From UBA10649 sp037130755 (GTDB lineage: Bacteria; Actinomycetota; Actinomycetes; S36-B12), in contig JBAXSI010000012.1 of the NCBI GenBank assembly GCA_037130755.1, forward strand, positions 1 through 64,000: 64,000 nucleotides of DNA, read 5' to 3'. The notes beneath the pieces are model-generated. The model was given only the letters and a program-made list of their open reading frames with translations. It was not told the DNA's origin and searched no databases. This document shows positions 50,348-58,125 of this stretch, piece by piece. Every line of letters starts with the position of its first letter. The first letter of the stretch is position 1. Position numbers and translations under genes: made by a program.

Positions 50348-51217
50348 GTGGGCGAAACAGCGGTCAGCGTCGAGAACGTCCGCAAGCGCTATGGGGACCT
50401 GTGGGCGCTCGACGGAGCCAGCTTCCACATCGATTTCGGCGAGTGCTTCGCCCTGCTCGGGCCCAACGGCGCCGGCAAGACCACCGTGACCGAGATTCTC
50501 GAGGGCTACCGCCACCGCGATTCCGGGACCGCATCCGTGCTTGGTCAGGACCCCGAACACGGCGACCGCGCATGGCGTTCGCAGATCGGGATCGTCCTGC
50601 AGTCCGATCGCGACCTGGGCGATCTCACGGTCGCCGAGGCCGTCGAGCACTTCACCGGCTACTACGCGAATCCGCGGGACCCCGCCGACGTGATCGCTGC
50701 CGTCGGCCTGACGGAGAAGGCGAAGTCGCGCAACGAGAAGCTGTCCGGAGGCCAGCGCCGTCGGCTCGACGTGGCGCTCGGCATCATCGGACGACCACGC
50801 GTGCTCTTCCTCGACGAGCCCACCACCGGCTTCGACCCCGAGGCGCGTCGGGAGTTCTGGACGCTCATTGAAGGGCTCAAGGCCGAGGGCACGACGATCC
50901 TGCTGACGACGCACTACCTCGAGGAGGCCGAGCACCTCGCCGACCGCGTGGCGATCATCTCCCGCGGGAAGGTGCTGGCGTGCGACACCCCGACGCTTTT
51001 AGGAGGTCGCGAGCGCAGCAGCGCACGGGTCTCGTGGATGCAGGACGGGATCCGCGTCGAGAGCCAGACGATGGACCCGACGCGCGCTGTGATTGACCTC
51101 GCAGAGCGGTTCGGCAGCGAGATCCCGGGGCTCGAGATACACCGCGAGACACTCGAGGACGTGTACCTGAGCCTGCTACAGGACGACCGCTACGTCGAAG
51201 GTGGTGACAGCGAATGA
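50348..51217 (+). CDS. ABC-2 type transporter, ATP-binding protein
   Basis: 289-residue ATPase of a drug/daunorubicin-resistance-type (DrrA-like) exporter. Walker A GPNGAGKTTV, Q-loop VLQSDRDLGD, signature LSGGQRRRLDVALGI, Walker B VLFLDEPTTGFD and switch His in LTTHYLEEAEHL. The C-terminal 70 residues are the usual DrrA-type extension. GTG start supported by CATGAT six bases upstream. It overlaps the permease gene by four bases (ATGA). Substrate unknown. Confidence 0.92.
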   Translation: MGETAVSVENVRKRYGDLWALDGASFHIDFGECFALLGPNGAGKTTVTEILEGYRHRDSGTASVLGQDPEHGDRAWRSQIGIVLQSDRDLGDLTVAEAVEHFTGYYANPRDPADVIAAVGLTEKAKSRNEKLSGGQRRRLDVALGIIGRPRVLFLDEPTTGFDPEARREFWTLIEGLKAEGTTILLTTHYLEEAEHLADRVAIISRGKVLACDTPTLLGGRERSSARVSWMQDGIRVESQTMDPTRAVIDLAERFGSEIPGLEIHRETLEDVYLSLLQDDRYVEGGDSE

Positions 51218-52038
51218 CGACTGCCACCGCGGCGCCGCGCCTCCCGAGCACGCTCGCCATCGGACGGCGTCGCGTGTCGATCGAGCTCAAGCAGTTCTTC
51301 CGCGACCGGAACTCGGCAGTCTTCAACTTCGCCTTCCCGATGGTGCTGCTCATCATCTTCGGGTCGGTCTTCGGCGGTCAGAACATCGCTCCGGACATCA
51401 CGTTCGCGCAGTACTTCGTTGCGGGCATGATCGCCTCAGGCGTGCTGTACACGTCCTTCCAGAACCTGTCCATCGCCATCCCGCTCGAGCGTGAGGACGG
51501 CACGCTGAAGCGGCTGCAGGGCACGCCGATGCCCAAGGCGTCCTACTTCGTGGGGAAGATCGGGACGGTGTTCGTGGCGTACACCGCCCAGGTCGTGATC
51601 CTCATCGTCGTGGGTGTGCTCTTCTACGGGATCCAGCTGCCGAGTACCGCCTTGCAGTGGTTCACATTCCTCTGGGCCAGCGTGCTGGGCCTGATCGGCT
51701 GCACGCTCCTGGGGATCGCCTTCTCGGTCGTGCCCAAGACCGGCCGCGGCGCCTCTGCCGTCGCCACCCCGATCGTTCTCGTGCTGCAGTTCACGTCAGG
51801 CGTCTTCTTCGTCTTCACGCAGTTGCCCCACTGGATGCAGGTCTTCGCCTCGATCTTCCCGCTGAAATGGCTGGCGCAGGCGATGCGCAGCGTGTTCCTT
51901 CCCGAGTACGCGGCAGCGATGGAGCCGGCCGGCAACTGGGAACTCCCGATGTGCGCGTTCATGCTCGCGTTGTGGTGCGTGATCGGGCTGGTGCTGTCGA
52001 TCCTGTTCTTCCGGTGGACGCCGCGCGGGTCGAACTGA
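51214..52038 (+). CDS. ABC-2 type transporter, permease
   Basis: 274 residues with a soluble amphipathic start and six membrane segments, of the DrrB/ABC-2 type. Typical features are VSIELKQFFRDRNSAVFNFAFPM, GMIASGVLYTSFQNLSIAIP, EREDGTLKRLQGTPMP and the late signature FTSGVFFVFTQLPHWMQVFA near 190. Coupled to the ATPase gene through ATGA. Exports an unknown compound, perhaps a lipid or toxic substance. Its stop lies seven bases from the convergent ecm stop. Confidence 0.92.
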   Translation: MTTATAAPRLPSTLAIGRRRVSIELKQFFRDRNSAVFNFAFPMVLLIIFGSVFGGQNIAPDITFAQYFVAGMIASGVLYTSFQNLSIAIPLEREDGTLKRLQGTPMPKASYFVGKIGTVFVAYTAQVVILIVVGVLFYGIQLPSTALQWFTFLWASVLGLIGCTLLGIAFSVVPKTGRGASAVATPIVLVLQFTSGVFFVFTQLPHWMQVFASIFPLKWLAQAMRSVFLPEYAAAMEPAGNWELPMCAFMLALWCVIGLVLSILFFRWTPRGSN

Positions 52039-52045
52039 CACCCGC

Positions 52046-54073
52046 TCAGGGCTTCGGTGCGAGCCCTCGTGAGGCGCGGACGACATCGACGACGCGGCAC
52101 ATGATGGCGTTGGCGTCGTAGTCCTTCGGGGTGAACACGGCGGCCACACCGCGCTGCTTCAGCCACTCCGCGTCAGCCTCCGGGATGATTCCGCCGACGA
52201 CAACGGGCACCTCGTCGAGACCGTGAGCGCGCAGGCCCTCGACCACGGCGGGCACGAGCTCACGATGCGAGCCGCTGAGGATCGACAGCCCCACCACGTC
52301 GACGTCCTCGGCCACTGCCGCCGCGACGATCTCCTCAGGCGTCAGGCGGATGCCCTGGTAGACGACCTCGAAGCCGGCATCGCGGGCACGGACGGCGATC
52401 TGCTCCGCGCCGTTCGAGTGACCGTCCAGCCCGGGCTTGCCCACCAGGAAGCGCAACGGTGCGCCCAGCTCGTCAGCCGTCGCCGTTACCGCCTCCCGTG
52501 CTGCTGTGAGCCCTGCGCCCGAGGACTCGATGCCGATTGCCCCGGACACTCCCGTGGGTGCGCGGAACTCACCGAAGACTTCGCGCAGTGCGCCAGACCA
52601 CTCGCCGGTCGTGACGCCCGCACGCGCGCACCGAAGGGTCGCGTTCATGAGGTTCGCCGACGTGGCCGCGGTGGCGCGCAGCTCCACGAGCGACGAGGCC
52701 ACCTCTGCGGCGTCGCGACCCGCGCGCCAGCGCTGAAGGTCGTCGATGGCCTGCTGCTCCACGGCGGGGTCGACGGACTGGATCGCCGCGTCGAGGTCCG
52801 CTAGCAGCGGGTTCGGCTCAGTCGTGGTGAACGCGTTGACACCGACGACGATGTCGTCACCCGCCTCGATGCGCGCGCGACGCCTCGTGTGCGACCGCAC
52901 CAGTTCGGACTTCATGTAGCCGCTCTCGACGGCTGCGACCGCACCGCCCATCCCGAGGACACGCTCGAGCTCGGCGGTCGCGCCGTCGATCAACTCCTCC
53001 ACCAGCCGCTCCACGACCACGGAGCCGGCGAACAGGTCGTCGTACTCCAGCAGGTCGCTCTCGAAGGCGAGCACCTGCTGCATCCGCAGCGACCACTGCT
53101 GGTCCCACGGCCTGGGCAGCCCGAGTGCCTCGTTCCATGCGGGCAGCTGGACGGCTCGAGCACGGGCATCCTTCGACAAGGTGACTGCCAGCATCTCCAG
53201 CACGATGCGCTGCACGTTGTTCTCGGGCTGCGCCTCGGTGAGCCCCAGCGAGTTCACCTGCACGCCGTAGCGGAAGCGCCGCTGGCGGGCGTCGTCCACC
53301 CCGTAGCGCTCTCGGGCGATCTCGTCCCACATGCGCGCCATCGCGCGCATCTTGCACATCTCCTCCACGAAACGGACTCCCGCGTTCACGAAGAAGGACA
53401 TCCGCGCGACGACCTCGCCGAATCGCTCGGGCGACACCTGGCCGGAGTCGCGCACCGCATCGAGCACGGCGATGCCGGTGGCCATCGCGTAGGCGATCTC
53501 CTGGACGGGCGTCGCGCCTGCCTCCTGCAGGTGGTAGCTGCAGATGTTGATCGGGTTCCACTTAGGGACATGCGAAACCGTGAACGCGATCATGTCGGTG
53601 ATCAGTCGCAGGGACGGTGCCGGCGGGAACACGTACGTGCCGCGGGACAGGTACTCCTTGATGATGTCGTTCTGGGTGGTCCCCTGTAGGGCCTCGATCG
53701 CGGTGCCCTGCTCCTGGGCTGCCGTGACGTACAGCGCCAGCAGCCACATGGCCGTCGCATTGATCGTCATCGACGTGTTCATCTCGCCGAGTGGAATGCC
53801 GTCGAACAGGCGCCGCATGTCGCCGACGTGGGAGACCGGAACGCCGACCTTGCCGACCTCGCCGCGCGCCATCACCGAGTCAGGGTCATAGCCGGTCTGC
53901 GTGGGCAGGTCGAAGGCCACGGACAAACCGGTCTGGCCCTTGGCGAGATTGCGCCGGTACAGCGCGTTGGACTCGGCCGGCGAGGAGTGCCCGGCATAGG
54001 TGCGCATCAGCCAGGGCGCGTCCTTGGTCCGCGAAGGCCCACTCGGATCGGTTGGATCCAGGTCACTCGCCAT
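52046..54073 (-). CDS. ecm: Ethylmalonyl-CoA mutase (Ecm/MeaA)
   Basis: Adenosylcobalamin-dependent mutase converting (2R)-ethylmalonyl-CoA to methylsuccinyl-CoA. 675 residues on one chain: catalytic barrel (about 20-500) and C-terminal B12 domain with base-off motif Asp550-x-His552-x-x-Gly555 (GKPGLDGHSNG). It reads FRTYAG-type PWLMRTYAGHSSPAESN and FDLPTQTGYDPD, the Ecm/MeaA pattern, in place of the methylmalonyl-CoA mutase form THRGYD. LQGTTQNDIIKEYLSRGTY and GVQVNSLGLTEAQPENNV also match Ecm. The ATG lies six bases after TAGCCT with no ribosome-binding site. Partner genes in the window: ccr, epimerase, meaB, adenosyltransferase. Confidence 0.93.
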   Translation of the reverse strand: MASDLDPTDPSGPSRTKDAPWLMRTYAGHSSPAESNALYRRNLAKGQTGLSVAFDLPTQTGYDPDSVMARGEVGKVGVPVSHVGDMRRLFDGIPLGEMNTSMTINATAMWLLALYVTAAQEQGTAIEALQGTTQNDIIKEYLSRGTYVFPPAPSLRLITDMIAFTVSHVPKWNPINICSYHLQEAGATPVQEIAYAMATGIAVLDAVRDSGQVSPERFGEVVARMSFFVNAGVRFVEEMCKMRAMARMWDEIARERYGVDDARQRRFRYGVQVNSLGLTEAQPENNVQRIVLEMLAVTLSKDARARAVQLPAWNEALGLPRPWDQQWSLRMQQVLAFESDLLEYDDLFAGSVVVERLVEELIDGATAELERVLGMGGAVAAVESGYMKSELVRSHTRRRARIEAGDDIVVGVNAFTTTEPNPLLADLDAAIQSVDPAVEQQAIDDLQRWRAGRDAAEVASSLVELRATAATSANLMNATLRCARAGVTTGEWSGALREVFGEFRAPTGVSGAIGIESSGAGLTAAREAVTATADELGAPLRFLVGKPGLDGHSNGAEQIAVRARDAGFEVVYQGIRLTPEEIVAAAVAEDVDVVGLSILSGSHRELVPAVVEGLRAHGLDEVPVVVGGIIPEADAEWLKQRGVAAVFTPKDYDANAIMCRVVDVVRASRGLAPKP

Positions 54074-54079
54074 GCTTGA

Positions 54080-54085
54080 AGGCTA
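54080..54085 (-). promoter_or_regulatory. Probable -10 element of ecm (leaderless)
   Basis: TAGCCT on the minus strand, six bases before the ATG, no ribosome-binding site. Confidence 0.55.
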
Positions 54086-54146
54086 CCTGTCAGGCGGTGG
54101 CCGAGGCCCGATGGCGTATTCGCACGTCCGGGGCCACGATGGGGTC

Positions 54147-54473
54147 GTGCCCGCCTGGAACTCCTTCTCCTTCGCGTTCGGCCCCATCGTGGCGGTCGTC
54201 CTCATCGGCGTCTTCGCGCTGATCCTGCGGTGGGCCTTCAGCCGCGGCTCCTCCGTCGTCGCCGCTCCCCCGCGTCGGGGGACGGTGGAGGAGTACGGCC
54301 TCCTCGTGCCGGTGGCCGCACCGCAGAACTACGTCGAGGGCGAGATCATGCGGCAGCGACTGGAGAGCCGAGGGGTGCGCGCGAATCTCGCATCGACGCT
54401 CGAAGGACCGCGCCTCATGGTGTGGCCCGGCGACGAGGACCGCGCCCGACAGGTGCTCGCTATCGATCGCTGA
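54147..54473 (+). CDS. Membrane-anchored DUF2007-like protein
   Basis: 108 residues. One membrane helix near 9-31 (FGPIVAVVLIGVFALILRW), a short basic linker, then a soluble ferredoxin-like region of about 60 residues that matches the DUF2007 pattern: PQNYVEGEIMRQRLESRGV followed by RLMVWPGDEDRARQVL. The GTG start is suggested by CACGAT six bases upstream; no ribosome-binding site. Function unknown. Its last 14 bases overlap the convergent murA end. Confidence 0.65.
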   Translation: MPAWNSFSFAFGPIVAVVLIGVFALILRWAFSRGSSVVAAPPRRGTVEEYGLLVPVAAPQNYVEGEIMRQRLESRGVRANLASTLEGPRLMVWPGDEDRARQVLAIDR

Positions 54474-55731
54474 TGGTGTCGCGCTCCACCCGAGCGCCTA
54501 GCGCCTGCAGGGACGGGACGAAGCCCGCGTAGCCCCGGTCGATGTGCCCGACCCCGTAGACGGTCGTCTCGCCCTCGGCCACGAGGCCGGCGAGCACGAG
54601 GCCCGCACCCGCGCGGATGTCGGTGGCCTCGACGGGGGCACCGGAGAGGCAGGTCTGGCCGCGCACCAGCGCATGGTGGCCGTCTGTCTTGACCTCGGCA
54701 CCCAGGCGGGCAAGCTCCTGCACGAACCGGAAGCGTGCCTCGAAGAGGTTCTCGGTGACGAGGGACGCGCCCTCGGCGATCGCATTGAGCGCGATGAACT
54801 GCGGCTGCAGGTCGGTCGGGAAGCCCGGGTACGGCAGCGTCACGATGTCGACGGCCTTGGGCCGGCGGTCCATCGTGACCCGGAAGCCGTCCGGCAGCAC
54901 CGAGACCTCCGCACCGCTGATCGTCAGCTTCTCCAGCGCCAGGCTGAGGTGGTCGGCGTTCGCCCGGCGCACCGTGATGTCACCCCGCGTCATTGCGGCG
55001 GCAGCGGCCCACGTCCCGGCGACGATGCGATCGGGCACCGTGGCGTGCTCGACCGGGTTGAGGGAGTCCACGCCCTGCACCGTCAGAGTCGACGTGCCTA
55101 CCCCGTCGACCTGTGCGCCCATCTCCTGCAGCATCGTGCAGATGTCGACGATCTCGGGCTCGCGTGCCGCGTTGTCGATCACCGACTCCCCGTCGGCCAG
55201 CACGCCGGCCATGAGGAGGGTCTCGGTGGCGCCGACGCTGGGGAAGTCCAGCCAGTGCCGAGCACCCCTCAGTCGCTGGTGGGTGTGCGCGACGAGGTAC
55301 CCATGCTCGCTGGTGACGTCGGCCCCCATCCGTCGAAGCCCGTCGATGTGCATGTCGAGCCCACGCGATCCGATGTTGTCACCGCCTGGGAGTGCAACGT
55401 CGGCTCCTCCCGTGCGGGCAACCAACGGGCCCAGGACGCAGATGGAGGCGCGCATGCGCCGGACGAGGTCGTAGTCGGCTCGGTGGTCGGGCTGGTCCGG
55501 GACGGTGATGGAGATCGAGGAGGCCGCGACGTCGTGGCCGACCTCGCAGCCCAGGCGGCGCAGCAGCTCGGCCATGATCTCGACGTCGAGGATGTCGGGA
55601 ACGTTCGTAATCGTGCTGGTCCCGGGCGCCAGGAGGGCGGCAGCCATCAACTTGAGCACGGAGTTCTTCGCGCCGGTCAACTGGACCTCGCCACGCAGGG
55701 CGTTGCCGCCGATGACCCGCAATACCTCCAC
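54460..55731 (-). CDS. murA: UDP-N-acetylglucosamine 1-carboxyvinyltransferase
   Basis: First committed step of peptidoglycan synthesis: transfers enolpyruvate from PEP to UDP-GlcNAc. 423 residues with Lys22 (GAKNSVLK) and the catalytic loop at 115-127. In that loop the usual Cys of PGGC is Asp118 (LPGGDNIGSRGLDMHID). The same Cys-to-Asp change makes the mycobacterial enzyme insensitive to fosfomycin, so resistance is expected here too. The GTG start lies six bases after TACCAT, with no ribosome-binding site; a long upstream frame was rejected because it runs through the divergent adenosyltransferase gene. Confidence 0.96.
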   Translation of the reverse strand: MEVLRVIGGNALRGEVQLTGAKNSVLKLMAAALLAPGTSTITNVPDILDVEIMAELLRRLGCEVGHDVAASSISITVPDQPDHRADYDLVRRMRASICVLGPLVARTGGADVALPGGDNIGSRGLDMHIDGLRRMGADVTSEHGYLVAHTHQRLRGARHWLDFPSVGATETLLMAGVLADGESVIDNAAREPEIVDICTMLQEMGAQVDGVGTSTLTVQGVDSLNPVEHATVPDRIVAGTWAAAAAMTRGDITVRRANADHLSLALEKLTISGAEVSVLPDGFRVTMDRRPKAVDIVTLPYPGFPTDLQPQFIALNAIAEGASLVTENLFEARFRFVQELARLGAEVKTDGHHALVRGQTCLSGAPVEATDIRAGAGLVLAGLVAEGETTVYGVGHIDRGYAGFVPSLQALGARVERDTISDR

Positions 55732-55737
55732 GCGGGA

Positions 55738-55743
55738 ATGGTA
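55738..55743 (-). promoter_or_regulatory. Probable -10 element of murA (leaderless)
   Basis: TACCAT on the minus strand, six bases before the murA GTG. It lies ten bases from the opposing -10 element of the adenosyltransferase gene, so the two promoters are nearly back to back. Confidence 0.5.
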
Positions 55744-55752
55744 CGGGTGGCC

Positions 55753-55758
55753 TAGGGT
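55753..55758 (+). promoter_or_regulatory. Probable -10 element of the adenosyltransferase gene (leaderless)
   Basis: TAGGGT, six bases, then ATG at 55765. Identical in sequence and spacing to the ilvD element. Confidence 0.55.
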
Positions 55759-55764
55759 CGTTCC

Positions 55765-56340
55765 ATGGTCAACCTCACGCGCATCTACACCCGAACCGGT
55801 GATGACGGCACCACGTCGCTCGGCGACATGAGCCGAACCGGCAAGAACGACCCCCGCCTGAAGGCCTACGCGGACGTCGATGAGGCCAACTGCGCGATCG
55901 GCCTGGCCCTGGCCACGACCGACTTCCCAGAGGCCGTACGGACCCTTCTGGTGACGATCCAGAACGATCTCTTCGACGTCGGGGCCGACCTGTGCACGCC
56001 CGTCGTCGAGAACCCCGAGCACCCGCCGCTGAGGGTCACCGCGGCATACGTCGACCGCCTCGAGAAGGCCTGCGACGACTACCTGGAGGAACTGGAGCCG
56101 CTGCGCTCGTTCGTCCTGCCCGGCGGGACCGTGGGTGCCTCACAGCTCCACGTCGCTCGCACGGTCGTACGGCGCGCGGAGCGCACGACGTGGGCCGCGC
56201 TCGACACCTACCACGGCGGAATGAACTCCCTGACCGCCACGTACCTCAATCGACTCAGCGACCTGCTGTTCATCCTCGCCCGGCTCGCCAACAAGGATGC
56301 CGGTGGGGATGTGCTGTGGCAGCCCGGCGCGAACCGCTGA
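55765..56340 (+). CDS. Cob(I)alamin adenosyltransferase, PduO type
   Basis: Makes adenosylcobalamin, the cofactor of Ecm, from cob(I)alamin and ATP. 191 residues with the PduO ATP-binding start (IYTRTGDDGTTSLGD, 7-21), KNDPRLKAYADVDEANCAIG, and the helix signature RTVVRRAERTTWAA and YLNRLSDLLFILARLAN. The gene is divergent from murA and next to the atp operon, an order common in actinobacteria. Leaderless start as described for its promoter. The next gene begins four bases after its stop. Confidence 0.95.
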   Translation: MVNLTRIYTRTGDDGTTSLGDMSRTGKNDPRLKAYADVDEANCAIGLALATTDFPEAVRTLLVTIQNDLFDVGADLCTPVVENPEHPPLRVTAAYVDRLEKACDDYLEELEPLRSFVLPGGTVGASQLHVARTVVRRAERTTWAALDTYHGGMNSLTATYLNRLSDLLFILARLANKDAGGDVLWQPGANR

Positions 56341-56344
56341 CGAC

Positions 56345-56917
56345 GTGAGCTCAACCCGCACGATCGTGGTCCCGTTGAACCACCCTGAGCAGTTGTTCAC
56401 GGCCGACATCGTCAAACCGTCGTCCTCCGACTACAGCGCCTTCACCGCACAGCCGGCGATGGACACGGTTCGCGACATGCTGCTCATGCGGATGCCGCGC
56501 AAGACGACCGACATCGAGCTCGAGGTCGTCCTGCCGAACGATCAAGTGCGCGCCGGACTGGACGCCGAGCTGACCGACGCGGTGCGCCGATGGGTCAGCG
56601 TCCAGAACACCATGGACGTCGAGTCCACCGAGGCCGACGGCTCAATCGGCCGTCGGCTGTTCCTCCTCGGCTTCGTGGCGTTCATGCTCCTGCAGACGCT
56701 CAGCATCTTCGTGCGCAAGCTCGGCGAGGACACCAACGACTTCCTGCTCGCGGCCATCGCTGAGGCCCTGGGCGTCATCAGCTGGGTGATGCTCTGGTTC
56801 CCGGTGCAGATGTTCACCGTGGAGGTCTGGCGCGCATCCATCAAGCGCGGCCGCATGAAGGCGATGGAGCGCATCACCGTGAAGGTGGTCCGCTCGGGCG
56901 ACCTCGCGTCATCCTGA
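56345..56917 (+). CDS. Two-helix membrane protein, function unknown
   Basis: 190 residues. A soluble N-terminal region of about 105 residues (VVPLNHPEQLFTADIVKPS opening) comes first. Two membrane helices follow, near 107-125 (LFLLGFVAFMLLQTLSIFV) and 136-160, and then a basic tail. No family recognised. GTG start four bases after the adenosyltransferase stop, so expression is coupled. The convergent secreted protein ends two bases past its stop. Confidence 0.65.
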   Translation: MSSTRTIVVPLNHPEQLFTADIVKPSSSDYSAFTAQPAMDTVRDMLLMRMPRKTTDIELEVVLPNDQVRAGLDAELTDAVRRWVSVQNTMDVESTEADGSIGRRLFLLGFVAFMLLQTLSIFVRKLGEDTNDFLLAAIAEALGVISWVMLWFPVQMFTVEVWRASIKRGRMKAMERITVKVVRSGDLASS

Positions 56918-56919
56918 GA

Positions 56920-57588
56920 TCAGCCGCCGACCTTAATGATCTCCATCTCGCCGGTCATGTCTCCCTCATCACGATGGCAGGTCCAGTCCCCGCTAGTGGC
57001 CTCGACAGAGCGGTTAGCGGCCACGCTGAACGTCACCGGACCGCTGCAAGCGAATCCGTGCAAGTTGCCTTGCATCGTCGCTGCCGCCGAATTGCTGCCA
57101 GCCGACCAGGCCAAGGCCCCGCTGATGCCACCAGTCGCCACCAGATCCCCGATCGCGAAGATGAATCGTGTGGGCAGGCCCGCCAGTGTGAAGGTGCCCC
57201 TGTAGTCGCCGTTGAGCGCGGCCGAGGGCAAGGCGCTCGAGGCGCTGGTCCCCGCGCAGGGTCGACCATCGGCGGCCCTGGTGCTGCCCTTGGTCACCAC
57301 GACAAGGTCACGCTTGTTGAGCTTTCCCTTCTTCGACTGGGCAAGGACGAGCCCGACCTTTGCTGCGGACGAGCACGTGGCGACGATGACGAAGTGGCGC
57401 CCGTCCGACTTGCTGCCAGGGAGGCAGCCCGCCGCCACCAACGCGCTCTGGGCGGCCGGCACGGTCATGCCCGTGACGTTCGGTGCATTGCACCGAAGCG
57501 AGCCGGCGTGCGCGACTGGCGAGGACACGGCCACTGCGAAGGCCAACGTGAACGAGACGATCGACACGGGGAGCACATGCCTGGGCAT
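56920..57588 (-). CDS. Secreted protein with a PASTA-like segment
   Basis: 222 residues with a clear signal peptide (VSIVSFTLAFAVAVSSPVAHA, cleavage near 28). Residues of about 34-100 resemble one PASTA repeat: APNVTGMTVPAAQSALVAAG, later GLVLAQSKKGKLNKRDLVVV. The remaining 110 residues look like a beta-rich domain ending in cysteine-containing strands (GFACSGPV; DWTCHRDEG). GGAGG stands just before the ATG. PASTA modules bind cell-wall fragments in kinases and PBPs, so a wall-associated role is possible; no relative is recognised. Confidence 0.6.
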   Translation of the reverse strand: MPRHVLPVSIVSFTLAFAVAVSSPVAHAGSLRCNAPNVTGMTVPAAQSALVAAGCLPGSKSDGRHFVIVATCSSAAKVGLVLAQSKKGKLNKRDLVVVTKGSTRAADGRPCAGTSASSALPSAALNGDYRGTFTLAGLPTRFIFAIGDLVATGGISGALAWSAGSNSAAATMQGNLHGFACSGPVTFSVAANRSVEATSGDWTCHRDEGDMTGEMEIIKVGG

Positions 57589-57702
57589 CGAGCCTCCATC
57601 GCAATTCAGCGAACGGGGGCAGCCCAGGATGCCGCCCTCAGGGACGGTTCAAGTCTGACGGGTCGGCGGTCATAATCTCCCGCCGGAGCGGCTCCGACGT
57701 GG

Positions 57703-58119
57703 CTACCGAGCGGATATCCCCTTGGCGACCCCGGCCACTTGGATCCGAGTCTCGGCCCGTCGGACGGCGGACTCCTCATCCGGGGTCACACCGCCCTCCT
57801 GCAGTCGCGCCAGAGCGGCCTTCGCCCGTTCGAGGTCGATGTCCTCGGCAAGCTCGGCAACCTCGGCGATGACGTTGACCTGATCGCCGGACACCGAGAA
57901 GAAGCCGCCGTGGATCGCCACGACGAGCTTGCTGCCGTCGACCTCCTCGACCCGCAGCGGAGCGCTCTCGACCAGCAGCGCCAGCACGGGCTCGTGCCCG
58001 GGAAGGATCCCGATGTCGCCCTCGGGAGTCTTCGCCACGAGGGACTTGGCCTGGCCCGACCAGAGCGCACGCTCCGCCGAGACCACGGCCACGTTGAGGA
58101 CCTTGTCGCCTTCAGCCAT
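57703..58119 (-). CDS. atpC: ATP synthase F1, epsilon subunit
   Basis: Central-stalk subunit that couples rotation to catalysis and restrains ATP hydrolysis. 138 residues: N-terminal beta sandwich (NVAVVSAERALWSGQAKSLVAKTPEGDIGILPGHEP) and C-terminal helical hairpin (DIDLERAKAALARLQEG), the latter short as in many actinobacteria. ATG six bases after the atpD stop. Last gene of the operon. Confidence 0.96.
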   Translation of the reverse strand: MAEGDKVLNVAVVSAERALWSGQAKSLVAKTPEGDIGILPGHEPVLALLVESAPLRVEEVDGSKLVVAIHGGFFSVSGDQVNVIAEVAELAEDIDLERAKAALARLQEGGVTPDEESAVRRAETRIQVAGVAKGISAR

Positions 58120-58125
58120 GACTGA

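Noticed and set aside
52046..54073. Calling the B12 mutase methylmalonyl-CoA mutase or isobutyryl-CoA mutase
   Set aside because: The RTYAG and PTQTGYDPD segments and single-chain length of 675 match Ecm/MeaA; the MCM form THRGYD and the ICM form PTQ-x-GYDSDDP are not seen.
57681..57700. Palindrome CGGAGC-G-GCTCCG after atpC as a terminator
   Set aside because: A one-base centre would leave only four to five usable pairs in RNA and there is no T-run; too weak to annotate.
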